This document shows, piece by piece, positions 33,520 to 45,454 of a stretch of DNA of 64,000 bases (position 1 is its first letter; each line of letters opens with the position of its first letter). The stretch lies in the NCBI GenBank assembly GCA_964030475.1, contig CAXIPT010000001.1, positions 23,605,527-23,669,526 on the forward strand. Reading direction: 5' to 3'. A program made the translations under genes and the position numbers. This DNA is from Tethya wilhelma. Taxonomy: Eukaryota; Porifera; Demospongiae; Tethyida; Tethyidae. The notes under the pieces are model-generated. The model saw only the letters and a list, made by a program, of their open reading frames with translations, ran no database searches and was not told the origin of the DNA.

Positions 33520-34953
33520 ATGACTGCTAGTGTAGAAACAACCAATGATAAAATACTTCGTTTAGAGTCTATTAGCTGGTCTGGACCACAGCTCTTCATA
33601 GACATTACTTTCGATGGAGTTAAATTCCCTACTGTTCTTTGGTACGAATTCAACCTTCAAGAGCTAAACGATTACTATGGAGACGAAGCAGCATTGAGAG
33701 TGTATTTCCACATTGCAGCCTTTAGTCTTCTCAAATTAGCATCACTCAAGCCAACTGTCATTGAAATTAGCCAGAAGCTAGCTGATTGTTACACGACAAA
33801 ACTTGAAGAGCTATGGAAGATTTGTTTCCAGCATGCTTTAAGACAGTGGCGCTATGAAAACGGCATGGCCAACTGGAAAGGTCCTAGATTCGCATGTCCA
33901 CCATCTGACACTGAACCTAAACCAGCCAAGATCAAAAGTCCTCAAGTGTTCAACAGTGGTGATCCAGTCAAGAGCATTGCTTACTGTGGTGGAGGTAAAG
34001 ACAGTATGCTGTCTATTAAGCTCTTGGAAAAAGCAAACCTGCCATTCTCATCTTTTTCCTACTCTATGAGTAGATATGGTTCAGCAAGAGGACAACATCA
34101 TCGCGCACAACAAGTTCTTCAACATTGCCAATCAACCAAGCGTCACTGGGTGATGATAAATGACACATTTTTGGACATACCGTTGGAGAATGATCAGTGG
34201 TTGAGGAAACATGGAGTTATCAATAGGAGTGATGCTGGATCAACCGAACTCTTTTCCATTCTTCCTGTAATAATGCACTATGGTTATCAATATGCAATTG
34301 TTGCCAATGAGCATAGTGCAAATGCTGGAAACTTAAAGTGGGCAGCTGAAGGAGGGGAGCAAGTCAACCATCAATGGGAAAAGTCTTATGAAGCAGAGAC
34401 CCTGTTTGCTAGTTACATCAACAGAGTGCTCGTCAATATCCACTACTATAGTATCTTACAGCCGATTCACGATGTGCTGATATTTTCATTGCTACGGCAA
34501 CACTTGGAGAGTGTACCCCATGTTCATTCCTGCAATGTTTCGCCACCATGGTGCAAACGCTGTCCAAAGTGCTGCTATGTCTGGCTAAGCTTTCAGGCAT
34601 ACTTGCCTCAGCATGTGATTGACCCAATGTTCAATGGTGAAAACCTATTGGATGTTCTTGAAAATGAGCTTATCTTCACTCAGTTGTTAGGCATTGAAGG
34701 TTTCAAGCCATTTGAATGTGTTGGTGAAATCGAAGAAGTTCAACTAGCATTTGAATTGTGCCGTCGTAAAGGTCTGCGTGGACGTGCTATGGAAATTTTT
34801 GAGAAAAAATTTGGGCCAGCTCTGGATATTGCACCAATCTTGAAAGCCTATACTGTTGTTCACAAGGAACACTCGATTCCCAATGATGTAGCTCAACATA
34901 TTCTTGTCGAAATGGAAAAGGCAGCTGCTTCTATCAAAATTAATGCTAAATAA
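33520..34953 (+). CDS. murL: MurL-like epimerase homologue, intronless
   Basis: An intact 477-residue frame. Motifs I recognise from the bacterial MurL family (UDP-MurNAc-L-Ala-L-Glu epimerase): an ATP-binding PP-loop-like AYCGGGKDSMLS (154-165), NEHSANAGN (263-271), NHQWEKSYEAE (283-293), SILQPIHDV (311-319), WCKRCPKC (344-351) and KPFECVGE (396-403). MurL uses ATP and Mg to turn the terminal L-Glu of UDP-MurNAc-L-Ala-L-Glu into D-Glu in some bacteria's peptidoglycan pathway. Animals make no peptidoglycan, so the substrate here is unknown. Length is similar to the bacterial family and all signature residues are kept, suggesting selection. There is no signal peptide or membrane segment. The ATG follows an upstream stop and an A-rich context (CAGACATG). 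An AATAAA overlaps the stop codon. Repeat DNA of the host type lies on both sides without a break, which argues against contamination. Transfer from bacteria is inferred. Confidence 0.82.
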   Translation: MTASVETTNDKILRLESISWSGPQLFIDITFDGVKFPTVLWYEFNLQELNDYYGDEAALRVYFHIAAFSLLKLASLKPTVIEISQKLADCYTTKLEELWKICFQHALRQWRYENGMANWKGPRFACPPSDTEPKPAKIKSPQVFNSGDPVKSIAYCGGGKDSMLSIKLLEKANLPFSSFSYSMSRYGSARGQHHRAQQVLQHCQSTKRHWVMINDTFLDIPLENDQWLRKHGVINRSDAGSTELFSILPVIMHYGYQYAIVANEHSANAGNLKWAAEGGEQVNHQWEKSYEAETLFASYINRVLVNIHYYSILQPIHDVLIFSLLRQHLESVPHVHSCNVSPPWCKRCPKCCYVWLSFQAYLPQHVIDPMFNGENLLDVLENELIFTQLLGIEGFKPFECVGEIEEVQLAFELCRRKGLRGRAMEIFEKKFGPALDIAPILKAYTVVHKEHSIPNDVAQHILVEMEKAAASIKINAK

Positions 34954-35479
34954 ATTGAAATTGATTGTAAATTTGTAATGCTAAACAGGTTAATTTTCTT
35001 AATTAGAGCTTGTCGTGAATTAAAGACTTGTATATTTATAATTATTAATTTTGTGCAAACTAACGTTTTGACCACCACAAGTTATTAGATGCACATGAAA
35101 TTGTAGAGTTATTAAGCTTGTTACATTAAATTGTATTAAAAAATCTGCATAAAATTAAACTTTCAGTTTTGGCGCATTGATCCTCTGGATTATCAGTATA
35201 GACACTGAGACAACATTAGACTGCATAATATATATATTATTACATAGCACACTTAATATGTGTAGATCATGGTCCAGCAGAATTTATTGCAGACCTTTTA
35301 GACTATATTTTTGCACTGCATTCCATTCCTCCCCAATGTTCTACTGTAACATCAGAAAATTTGCGATCACCACTATAATCAGAGAGGAGGCTAAAAAAGA
35401 AGTTTCACCATGCATGCATTTAATACTCATTTTCGATTTGCTATAAATTACGTTATTATAGTCATTACATGTCTTTCCA
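34954..35479. other. MurL-like gene 3' flank
   Basis: AT-rich, with no gene seen. It holds the presumed 3' UTR and ATTAAA-type signals. Confidence 0.4.
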
Positions 35480-38400
35480 CACTGAAAAAACAGATGGTTC
35501 ATTTCAACCAGCATTGGTCAAAATAACTGATTGCAAGAATAGGTAGAGCTACCCAGCAATGGCCGGGTTATGTCAACGATGCTTGGTTATTTTAACATAA
35601 CTTGGTTGTAGCTATAGCTACCCCAGTTGGTAATATTAACTAGTGGTTAAATTAACTGCTATTAGGTTAAAATGACTGCTTGATTGGGTTAAAATACACA
35701 ATGGCTTTCACTAAACAATGACATCATTACTGAGCATGCTCCGGGCAGTAGCGCAGTTTTGAAACAGACTTAGTAGCTGTCAAAGAAGTGGAGAGAAATA
35801 AACCTTGGAAAATCTTCTAAAAGAAGGCTATCAAGTATACTTTTTTTGGAAAAGAAGATGTCTGATATGGTCAGCAGTACAAACTTGAGTGTTTAAGGTA
35901 GGAAAAATAGACTGTAACCACAGCAAATTCTGATTTTGTGTTTCAATTTAGACATAGCTATCAAAGAAGTGAAAAAGTGGAAAGATAAAGACAAAACATG
36001 CTACAAAAGACTATCCTCTGAAAAAGAAGATGTCTTTCATGGTCAACAGCACCATTTTGAATGTTTTAGGTGAGAAAAAAATTTTGAACAGCAATCTTGT
36101 GAATATCAATCCAATTTTGTGCTTGGCTTAGTTGATAACAAGCAAAGTGGATCGAGAGAGAAAGAGAAATGTTTTTTGTACTTAATAGGTCAAAAGAAAC
36201 ACTATACCTACACATGTTGAACTTGTGTCTTACGTTCGTTGACTTGTGTGTATGCATTGACTATTCTATTGTNCGTCAGAAATTATTTTTGAAAGTTCAG
36301 AAGCAGCTGCCGATTTACACACACGAGGTCAATTTTCGTGAGATCAACTCCCATTCAATCAACTCCCATTAGTTCAACTTTGCAGGAGATCAATTTGTTG
36401 TCGATCAACTTCCCACTAGATCAATTCTAACCAAATCAACTCAGATTAGAAACTCTCTCTTCTATCTGTGTCACAAATTATAATGATTAGAAACTGTCTC
36501 TTCTATCTGTGTCACCGTATAATGCCATAGTCCTATATAGGCACTGGCTGGTTGATGTAACTAAGTCTCAGCATGTGCAGAAGTTCATGATCCAGATGAT
36601 TCATATAATTGAGTAACAGACACGCACGGCACACACATACACAAAACTACTGCATGATGGGAGTTGATATAAGCTCCTTCTTCACCAGGAGCATCGCCAT
36701 CTGCTGGAGAGAAGTATACTAATAACTGTAGCCTACTAGGCGGCCCATGCACACTGCTACATCTGAACAGATGACTCACTAGAGCTAAGGCCATGCAGTG
36801 GCTACTCATGATCAGTACTGAAACACAATTTTGGCTATGTGGCCCCATCATGATGGTCCCCCTCAGTCACACTATATACATAGCTGTATCACTACATATA
36901 TCTAAAGCGCTTGAGCATGTGCTAGCTGCACCTGGCAACAACAACGTGGGAAGGAGAAGTTGACTCTATATAGGATGCTTGGAAAGTTTACAGAGCTAGA
37001 TAAATGTACCAGGGTACAATCATACAAAAAACATGCCTTCAGTGAGAAAGAGACAAAAGTTTTGTAGCACACAGCACTATAAGTTGATTTGAGTTGACTT
37101 CAAAAGCGAAATTGATTTGGTTAGAATTGATCTAGTGAGAAGTTGATTGACAACAATATTGATCTTGTGCAAAGTTGAACTAATACAAGTTGATCACATG
37201 GGAGTTGATCTCGCAAAAATTGATCTCGTTAGCGATGTGCTTTAATTAGAAAAATAGGTCTGTGGATTTTCTGCTGTTCTCTCACCAAAGTCTTGATTTT
37301 GTCAGTGTCTCTAATAACCTAATGATGCTAAATCAAAGTATTAGTTATCCTACCAAGCAAGAAGTCAGTCAAGTCTACGTCTAAAGTCGTGATCGTGGAA
37401 AATCACTGAATCAAGCTCTCATGGTGTCTTCGTTGAAATTTACAGTTTCTTGATGAAGCATTAGGTCATTAATACATAGCTAGCTATGATTAGATTAACT
37501 ACTAGGCTCATTTCACCCTGATTAAAGAGATTTAGCTCCTAGTTCACAAAGTAGTGACCTTCACTACCGTGGCATTGTAGTGAATATTCACTACACTGTA
37601 GTGAAAGTAAAATGCGGTGAACATCACTACATTGGTAGTGACGTTCACTAGTCCGTTTTTACAGTGTAGCTATAGCTACCCCAGTTGGTAATATTAACTA
37701 AATGCTTTAGTAGTTAAATTAACTGCTATTAGGTTAAAATGACTGCTTGATTAAAATACACAATGGCTTTCACTAAACAATGACATCATTACACACGGAG
37801 CATGCTCCGGGCAGTAGCGCAGTTTTGAAACAGACTTAGCAGCTGTCAAAGAAGTGGAGAGAAATAAACCTTGGAAAATCTTCTAAAAGAAGGCTATCAA
37901 TTAGTATACTGTTTTTGGAAAAGGAGATGTCTGATATGGTCAACAGTACAAACTTGAGTGAGAAAAATAGACTGTAACCACAGCAAATTCTGATTTTGTG
38001 TTTCAATTTAGACATAGCTATCAAAGAAGTGAAAAAGTGGAAAGGTAAAGACAAAACTTAATGCTACAAAAGACTATCCTCTGAAAAAGAAGATGTCTTT
38101 CATGGTCAACAGCACCATTTTGAATGTTTTAGGTGAGAAAAAAATTTTGAACAGCAATCTTGTGAATATCAATCCAATTTTGTGCTTCCATGGCTTAGTT
38201 GTTAACAAGCAGAGTGGATCGAGAGAGAAAGAGAGAGGACATACTGGCACAAGACTCTACTCAGTATGAAGTACCTATGAACTTGAAAGGTAAAAGCTAG
38301 TCTATCATACATGCATTCAGGAGACTGAGTTTAATATGTACTTGTATCATCTTTGTTATAATAGCCAAGGTCAAAAGAAACACTATACCTACACATGTTG

Positions 38401-38862
38401 AACTTGTGTCTTATGTTCGTTGACTTGTGTGTATGCATTGACTATTCTATTGTGTGTACATTATTATTGCAGTACTGTTGCTATGGATACATTTTGTGGT
38501 GTTATTTGCATGAGGTTCACTATTTAGTTGGTGTACCTGACCTAATCAATAGCACTTCAATAGGTAAATATGATGCTGAAGTTTGGTTATTTTCGCTGAG
38601 CAGTCTGGGTTATTGTAACTTTATTTTGGTTAATACACCCATGAATTTATAGTTAAAACCCAGCAAGTAGGTAAAATCAACCGAAAAGTGGAATGCTAAT
38701 TTACTCATCTTTTGGTCAAAAAAATTGGTTGTTTTAAACCACAATTTTCATGGTCAGCCCAAACAATATACTGGTTAAAGTAACCAATGTGATGGGTTAG
38801 CTGAATTGCACACAATCTGACCCATATTTTTGGGTCAATATAACCCATTTGTTTTTTCAGTG
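35480..38862. mobile_element. 3.4-kb composite bounded by CACTGAAAAAACA ends, internal duplication
   Basis: Inverted ends CACTGAAAAAAC and GTTTTTTCAGTG, with further outer inverted similarity (ATTACATGTCTTTCCA at 35,464; TGGAAAGACGTGTAAT near 38,921). Inside, 35,623-36,272 recurs as a direct copy at 37,673-38,452; the first copy ends exactly at the ambiguous base 36,273. A nested foldback (about 36,310-37,230) has arms rich in GATCAACT / AGTTGATC, and 37,547-37,672 carries GTAGTGA/TCACTAC repeats. No transposase frame is recognised. Confidence 0.65.
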
Positions 38863-39594
38863 CATATGTATGGAATATAATTATAGTACTGCATGAGGGC
38901 ATTATTCCATATATATACACATGGAAAGACGTGTAATAAAGTAGTAGGCTATCTAGCTATGCTAGTTAGTTGCTTACGTACAGGCTAGTAAAGTTCACTA
39001 TATATATACTATCGTTTACAAACCAGTTTGAAAGTGAGAACCCTCAATTACCAGAAGAGCGCTGGATTGAAGTATATGGTTTGTTGAAATTTACTAGCTA
39101 TAGTCTTGGCTAGTATGCATACAAGCAACTATAAATCTGTAGCTATATAACTATAGATTCTCTTAGCAGGCTGGGACCTTCTCTGTTCAAAAAAAGCGAG
39201 AAATTTGAGAATCCACCAGTAAACATGTCACTGGAAGTTTGGTCCTGAGAAAATATTTGGTCCCCAGGACCATTTTTTTCAAAAATAATTGCCTGAATAT
39301 TTTAGTCGACCCCCTCTAAAAATTTTGTTCCTACTGAATGAGTGAATGAGCGAAGGAGAGAATGACTTTTGCTGCATGGGGCTATAATTATTGTTACTAA
39401 TTTAAAGCTTCCCTTTATACATGGTCTGTGCATGCTCCTTGCATTGTACAGAATGCTTGCATGGCTTCCAAGGCCACCCTAGACCTTGGAAAACTATTGT
39501 GGCGGCTAGTCTCTGAGAGCTAGGTTAGAAGCTTGCAAGTTAGACTCAAATGCAAGCCAGGTTTTTCAAATTTCCAGATATTATAAGGGGAACA

Positions 39595-40096
39595 GTAGTC
39601 TTGCGGACCAAATGTCCGAGAGGGGGGGAAAAGGACGTCTGGAAAAGTGGCCCAGTTTTCATGTGCAATTGGAATTTCATTAGCGTGACATAAGGTCATG
39701 CCTGCACATGTCACGTGGAAAAAAAAAAGTCTTTGCCAGAAGACCTTAGTTTAGCTGCAGCTTTCTTCTTAGTGTGTACTTCAGTGTGAAGTAATATAAT
39801 CATGAGTTTGAGCCATTTCTACACACAAACAGTGAAAGTTTAGTCTTACAAAGTGTATACGAACATGGACTGTTTTTGGACGATGATTATGCAGTGCTAC
39901 GGTCTCACATGACAAGAACGACCTGTTTGGTTGTTTTTAAATTTAGCGGGAAATTTTACCTCATTAAGTCCAAAATTAAAAATACTGAATCTAATTGGAG
40001 GTCACAACATTCCATGATTGTAAATGAAAACTGGGCAGCTTTTACTTTTACCAGACATCCTTTCCCCCCTCTTTGACATCTGGCCCGCGAGACTAC
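39595..40096. mobile_element. Foldback MITE, GTAGTCTTGCGGACC ends
   Basis: 502 bp with diverged inverted arms of about 75 bp (GTAGTCTTGCGGACCAAATG and complement near 40,077-40,096, with an adjacent GAGAGGGGGGGAAAAGGA stretch). No coding capacity. Confidence 0.75.
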
Positions 40097-40859
40097 GGGA
40101 ACCGATGGAATCTCCTCTTCCCCCCCCCCCCCATTGTAAAAATTGTAACAGTGTGTCAATAAAAATACATGAGTGCATGTGGGATCAATACTATATTCTC
40201 CCTTTAATTCTCAATAACCAAAGAGGGTGACATGACGAAACTTTATCTGCATAAAATCCTCATTTTAGCTAGTTTAAGACAGCCTTACTCATATGCCCGC
40301 AGCATGCATGATTTTCAAGTGTGTATACAGTTTATTGATCAAACAAAATGGCGGTGGAATTTTTTCAAAATTTGTCTGTGATATTGAATCTTCTCAACTG
40401 AAGCTTAACTTCAGTGTGGTGTGTATTCTTGTATCTACGACTGTAGCAGTTTGATTGCTAGCTATTGTAGCTAGAGAATATAAACTAGCAGTGCTGCACT
40501 CGTTAGTAACTGCAGAACACAAACCACAGTGCAATATCACATATATACCCACTGTTGGCACTTTATTCTATGTCAGAAGTGGGCTATAAATGTATGTATG
40601 TGTACGTTAATCAGTATTAGAATGACCTGAAACTATACATTAATATAGCTTGGAATGATTCACTAGTTTCATTCATGTGCACTATGCAACTACAAACTTG
40701 AAAATATAATATCTAACCAGACTAAAGTTTCAAGGTAGCTATAGTATAATATTATTAATGATTTGTAATTAATTTTGTACATTCATTGACAACTGTTTTC
40801 CATGTATTTCTTTAATTATGGTACATGTAATGATTAAGTTGTTCAACTGCAAGTTAAAC
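40097..40859. other. No gene seen
   Basis: AT-rich sequence downstream of the truncated exonuclease copy. No splice-bounded frame or repeat family recognised. Confidence 0.35.
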
Positions 40860-42272
40860 TCAATAGTAACATACATCAAAATTGAGCATTCTTCCATTTC
40901 GCAATCCCGCCATCAATCCTAACTCTGCCATGGACTTAAACATACCCTTGTCATAAAGGTAAAGTGCCATTGTTGCTGTACTATCCTCTACAGCATCATG
41001 AGGCCCAGTCTGAATTGACTGCCCGAGCAATAACATAGTAATGAACTTCAAACTGAACCCTTGTCCTCTATTTCTCCATGGTATCTTCCCGAGAAACCCC
41101 AGTTGACAACACCTCAGGTAGCTATAGTGATAGTGAGTGTCATAAGCCCTCTCTCGGGGTAGCCTCAGACCCATCAGCCTCAGGTCACAGTCAAGAGAAT
41201 GGCCAATGACTCTCTTGCCACTCAAAATAGCTGCAACTTGAGCTCTGACTCCATCGAATGTTACTCCTTTGAGTGCTGCTTCTTGAAACTGTTGAATAAT
41301 TAGAGGAGGAAATCTTCTGGTTCTTGGAACAACTAGTTCACTTCTACACGTGACTGCATAAATTTTATATTCACAAATTTAAGTGGTCAGGTACTTACGT
41401 ATAACAATAGATTGGTAAAGTGTACTAAATTATACTTGCATGAGAATTTAACAGCCATAGAATTTAGATCGATCTATATAAAGGAGGGATTCAAACCTAT
41501 AGGTCATTCGTATTAAATAGGCATTGGTTGGATAATCTCACATAAAAATTTAGGTCATTGTATTAGTATTTTCTTATTATCCAGCACAATTCATAGAGAG
41601 TATATTGCAGTGTTCCATTCCCACGCTTTCTCCTATGAAACTATATGCACACATGCATGCAGCTAAAACACACAGCAAGGGTGAATGGAAATTTAAGGAA
41701 AGCTTGGTGAATAATGGAGATAATTTGTAAGCATGCATGGTTTCTCTATTAGGTCATAATTAGTCTATATCGAGCTAGACCCATTTTTCGCTCCACTATG
41801 ACTGACACGGTAAAAAATGGGTCTAGCAGAGGTCGCTCTACAGCTGCAATATCATTAAAGCTCACAATTGACACACTGGTCAAAAACTAAGTTGGTGCGA
41901 ACAACCTCAATGTAAACATTTAATTTACCAGTGAATTCTAGTAGTGGCTGTTCATAGAAGCTACGTGCAACTACCATCCCACGTGCATAAATTGATTCCT
42001 TCTGACCAATCAGATGTTAGTACGAGATTTTCTGTACTAATCAAGAGCGACCTCGATCTACTAGACCCATTTTTTGGAGGATTTGCCAATTCAGTGGTAC
42101 ATGCATGCATAGGCAGTTTACATTACTATTCTCAGTGACTATCATTAAAATGATGACAACCATACAACAAAGAGCCAACATGAAGGTATAAGTTTGTACT
42201 CATTGTTACTATTAATATGTAACAGTTTTATAAATCTGTATAAGCACTTTGAAATATTTTGCAAATGGTTTG

Positions 42273-42712
42273 TAGTGTGTCAAGATTTTAAGGCATGTTA
42301 AAATTATAAATTATGTGAATTTAAGATTCTTTTATTCTTTACCATACAATCAACTTGAACGAGTTGTGAATAATGGTAAAACTAATTTTTTAGAGTGTGT
42401 ATGGATGTATGTGGAAGATAACACAGAAACCACTATACTGCTTGAAGTACATATAACTTAATTATGGTATATACTACAGCAATGGCATTCAATGGGGTGT
42501 GTCATTCACGTGATCAGTATAGGCTCTCTTCCAATACCTATTTTCAGCAGGAAATTTTCATGACAAGAGAGCCTATATATGAGGCTATATAGAGCTAGGG
42601 TACCATTAATATAACTAGAAGAATGCAAGGCATTGTGGGGCGAGCCTGAGAGAGCGCATGCAGCATTTGCCCAAAAGTTGTACATGCAATCGTGAGTGTA
42701 TGGAGAATATTT
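42273..42712. mobile_element. Insertion present only in the left duplication arm
   Basis: In the right arm the sequence CATTTGCAAA... near 55,600 passes directly into the counterpart of 42,713 onward, so about 440 bp are extra here. The right part contains GGGGCGAGCCTGAGAGAGCG, related to the 20.8-kb repeat. No frame. Confidence 0.55.
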
Positions 42713-42783
42713 GTCAGAATACCAATGGCATAAATCTGGCTATATTTATTTAGCTATCTATGATCTGGCTGTCAGTGTGAATA

Positions 42784-43795
42784 TCATACGTACGGTAGTA
42801 CGTATAGTAGGAATGGGCCGCCTGTCCCATAGACACAATACAAAATGTTGGCCACCATAAAAATCTAGTCACACAAAATTAAGCCTTTAAAGTTGCTCAG
42901 AGGCTCTCAATGATAGATTACCAACTGCATGCAAGGCCTAAAACTCACAAAAACTTTCCTCAGCCCTCGTAGAGAGTGCCAGTGGGAAGCCACCATAGTG
43001 CCATTTTTGTTCTCCTAACTTACGTACTTACGTACTTACGTACTTCCTAACTGACTTACTTGAAAAGGATTTCCAGAGAACCAGAATGTGTTGAGCCAAC
43101 TTTGACAGCACAAAGTAAGTTCTTTTCCTGGGTACTGCATTCTTTGATACTCGTTTTCATCATGAATAGGCCTAAACAAAAACTAGAAAGCTTTGACACT
43201 TAGCCTATAAATTCATGTACTACAATGCAGCCATCTTTGTAGGTAGAGTTCAAAGGTCATTATCCACGTGGGATTATTATGCGCATGCGCACTAGCCTTT
43301 AGTATAATGAAGTGCATGTAGCTGCCACTCAAGCTTTTTGTAGGGACTAACCAGTCTCTGATAGTCTCCACACTGTAGTGTTGAAAAAAGTGAATGAACA
43401 AGTAGTAAAAATTTTGAAAAAATAAGTAGTGTAGGAATGGGCAGTGCGGTAAAAAGTATTGGAACAAGGCGGGGTCTCAGTTTTGGCACATGACTACTTC
43501 ATTTTTATGCCCAATTCTTGGCCAGCAGTCCAGTTTAAGTTGTATACCTGTCTATTATAGTTACTCCATTGCTTAGCCAAGTGCATTATTATAATAGTGA
43601 ACCAATGCAATATGATAAGCTATGGTACAGATTATTGCAACAGGACACTGAAAAATCCATATGCATGAGGGATCAAAAATAAAAATGAAGTAGTCATGTG
43701 CCGAAACTGAGACCCCGCCTTGTTCCAATACTTTTTACCGCACTGCCCATTCCTACACTACTTATTTTTTCAAAATTTTTACTACTTGTATATAA
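42784..43795 (-). mobile_element. GGAATGGG repeat family copy, reverse, left arm only
   Basis: Starts CGTACGGTAGTACGTATAG and ends with the inner inverted pair (43,403-43,795). It is absent from the corresponding place in the right arm, so it inserted in only one of the two copies. About 1,010 bp, non-coding. Confidence 0.8.
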
Positions 43796-44170
43796 GAAAA
43801 CTGACAGTGTTCAAATGACTGTAGTGTGAACGTCAGAAGTTAGCTTAGATGAAGGATTGCTAATGAGATGTAAAGTCTAGGCTGTTATTTTTGAACTTGG
43901 TATCTCTTACCCTCTGACACTACATGTATGTTGAGCAAGCCTGTCATCACCATTTTTCTCTTTGCAGTTTCTGCCTATCTTTCTGTTGGGCGCTGCTGTT
44001 AAACTGCTTCTGTGCCTTTCTCTCATAAAATTATGCTTAGCAACTGTCTAAGTCTCACAACCTCTAGCTATATTAACAGAACCATTTGTCAACTGTTCTG
44101 TTTTGTCAGCTGCCTCTGTCTGATTTCTCGATCGACTGTCTCCAAACACGTACACACTCCAAACTTACCA

Positions 44171-44528
44171 TACTGGCGCTTTTTTAGGCGCATGCGCTTA
44201 TATTTCCACAGGAAGAAAATAGGCGCTTAACAACAAAATGCAAGTAATAACGAGATACAATTAATTATTCCATGATCCATGTGCCACTACCACGTGACTC
44301 TAGTAAAACACTGGCCTGGCGCGCTAAGCGAGGCAATGGAGTTTTCCTTCCAAACGGACTCCATTTGTGGGTGAAGTTTTGTGTACAAGACAAGAGACTG
44401 GGAATGAGCACAATCGTTTTGCTGCTCGCTCATAGCGCTTAATAACAAAGTGTCAAGAGCAACAACGGGCATGCGCTTATATTCAAGTGGGCGCTTATAC
44501 GCAAAGTGCGCCTAATAACGTGCCAGTA
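44171..44528. mobile_element. Foldback insertion, TACTGGCGC ends, left arm only
   Basis: The left end TACTGGCGCTTTTTTAGGCG and the right end CGCCTAATAACGTGCCAGTA are inverted. The right arm reads AAACTTATGCGCATGCG with no insert at this point. Confidence 0.7.
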
Positions 44529-44565
44529 TACGGTATGCGTATGCATGAGTAAGGTACATGGTACG

Positions 44566-45212
44566 GGTCACTAATTTTTATCTGACGCACCCTTTTAGGA
44601 CTTAGAACATTTTTGCATGGTAATTTTTAGGAAAAGGTCGTCACAATAAAATAGGTTTAAGAGCTTAAAACTTGACCGTACTAGTGTTTGCAGTGTACTG
44701 TCCATCTGCAGATATAAAAATAAAGAGATAGACAGCTATAGATCCTGCTCTACTCATGCAGTGAAGCAGACACAAACTGAAGCACCATGAGAGCTGCCAA
44801 TGGGCAAAGTGAAAGTCACTGAGACTATCATTCAGTAGCTAGCTAGCCCGGCTTTGATTTTCTACATAATGATTAGCTGAGCACTAACAGTGATCCAATG
44901 CATAAATATGGCATGCTGGCTAATGACCCAGCACTACAAAGTTGTGAAGTCAAAGGCTCGCTTCAGCATGTCTCTGGCAGACTATAATATTATGTTAGCT
45001 ATAATAGCAGTGATAGTCAAGCTTGCATGCAAGGTGTATGACTCTGACAAACAGTAGTAGTATGTACAGTCAAATTTCAAGCTCTAAAACTGTTTTATTG
45101 TGACGACCTTTTCCTAGGGATGACCGTACAAAAATTTTCTAAGTCCCAAAAGATAAAAAACTGTCAAATAAAACCTAAAAATAACTGTCAGATAAAAAAT
45201 TAGCGTACGGGT
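44566..45212. mobile_element. Foldback element present in both duplication arms
   Basis: Arms of about 120 bp around TTATTGTGACGACCTTTTCC and its complement AAAAGGTCGTCACAATAAA. The counterpart in the right arm spans about 54,290-55,130, so it predates the duplication. Confidence 0.65.
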
Positions 45213-45310
45213 CGATCATTATGTTAACTAGAATTAGCTTAGGCGAACGCACAAGACCCAACAATGAGAGACAGACAGACAGATGCACCGCACCGCACGT
45301 ACTACTCGCA

Positions 45311-45454
45311 CAGAGGAGGTGCGACACGCGAGTGTCAATTCAATGCTTTTGCTGACTCAGCATGGTAGGTGCACGTGACCAAATCCAATACCAAACTATA
45401 GTTGTCACGTGATTGGAATGCGCTAATTGACACTCGCGTGTCGTACCTCCTCTG
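45311..45454. mobile_element. 144-bp MITE with 9-bp target duplication, left arm only
   Basis: Same family and length as 17,162-17,305. It is flanked by CTACTCGCA (45,302-45,310) and CTACTCGCT (45,455-45,463). The right arm has a single CTACTCGCT (complement of AGCGAGTAG near 54,182), the empty site. Confidence 0.88.
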
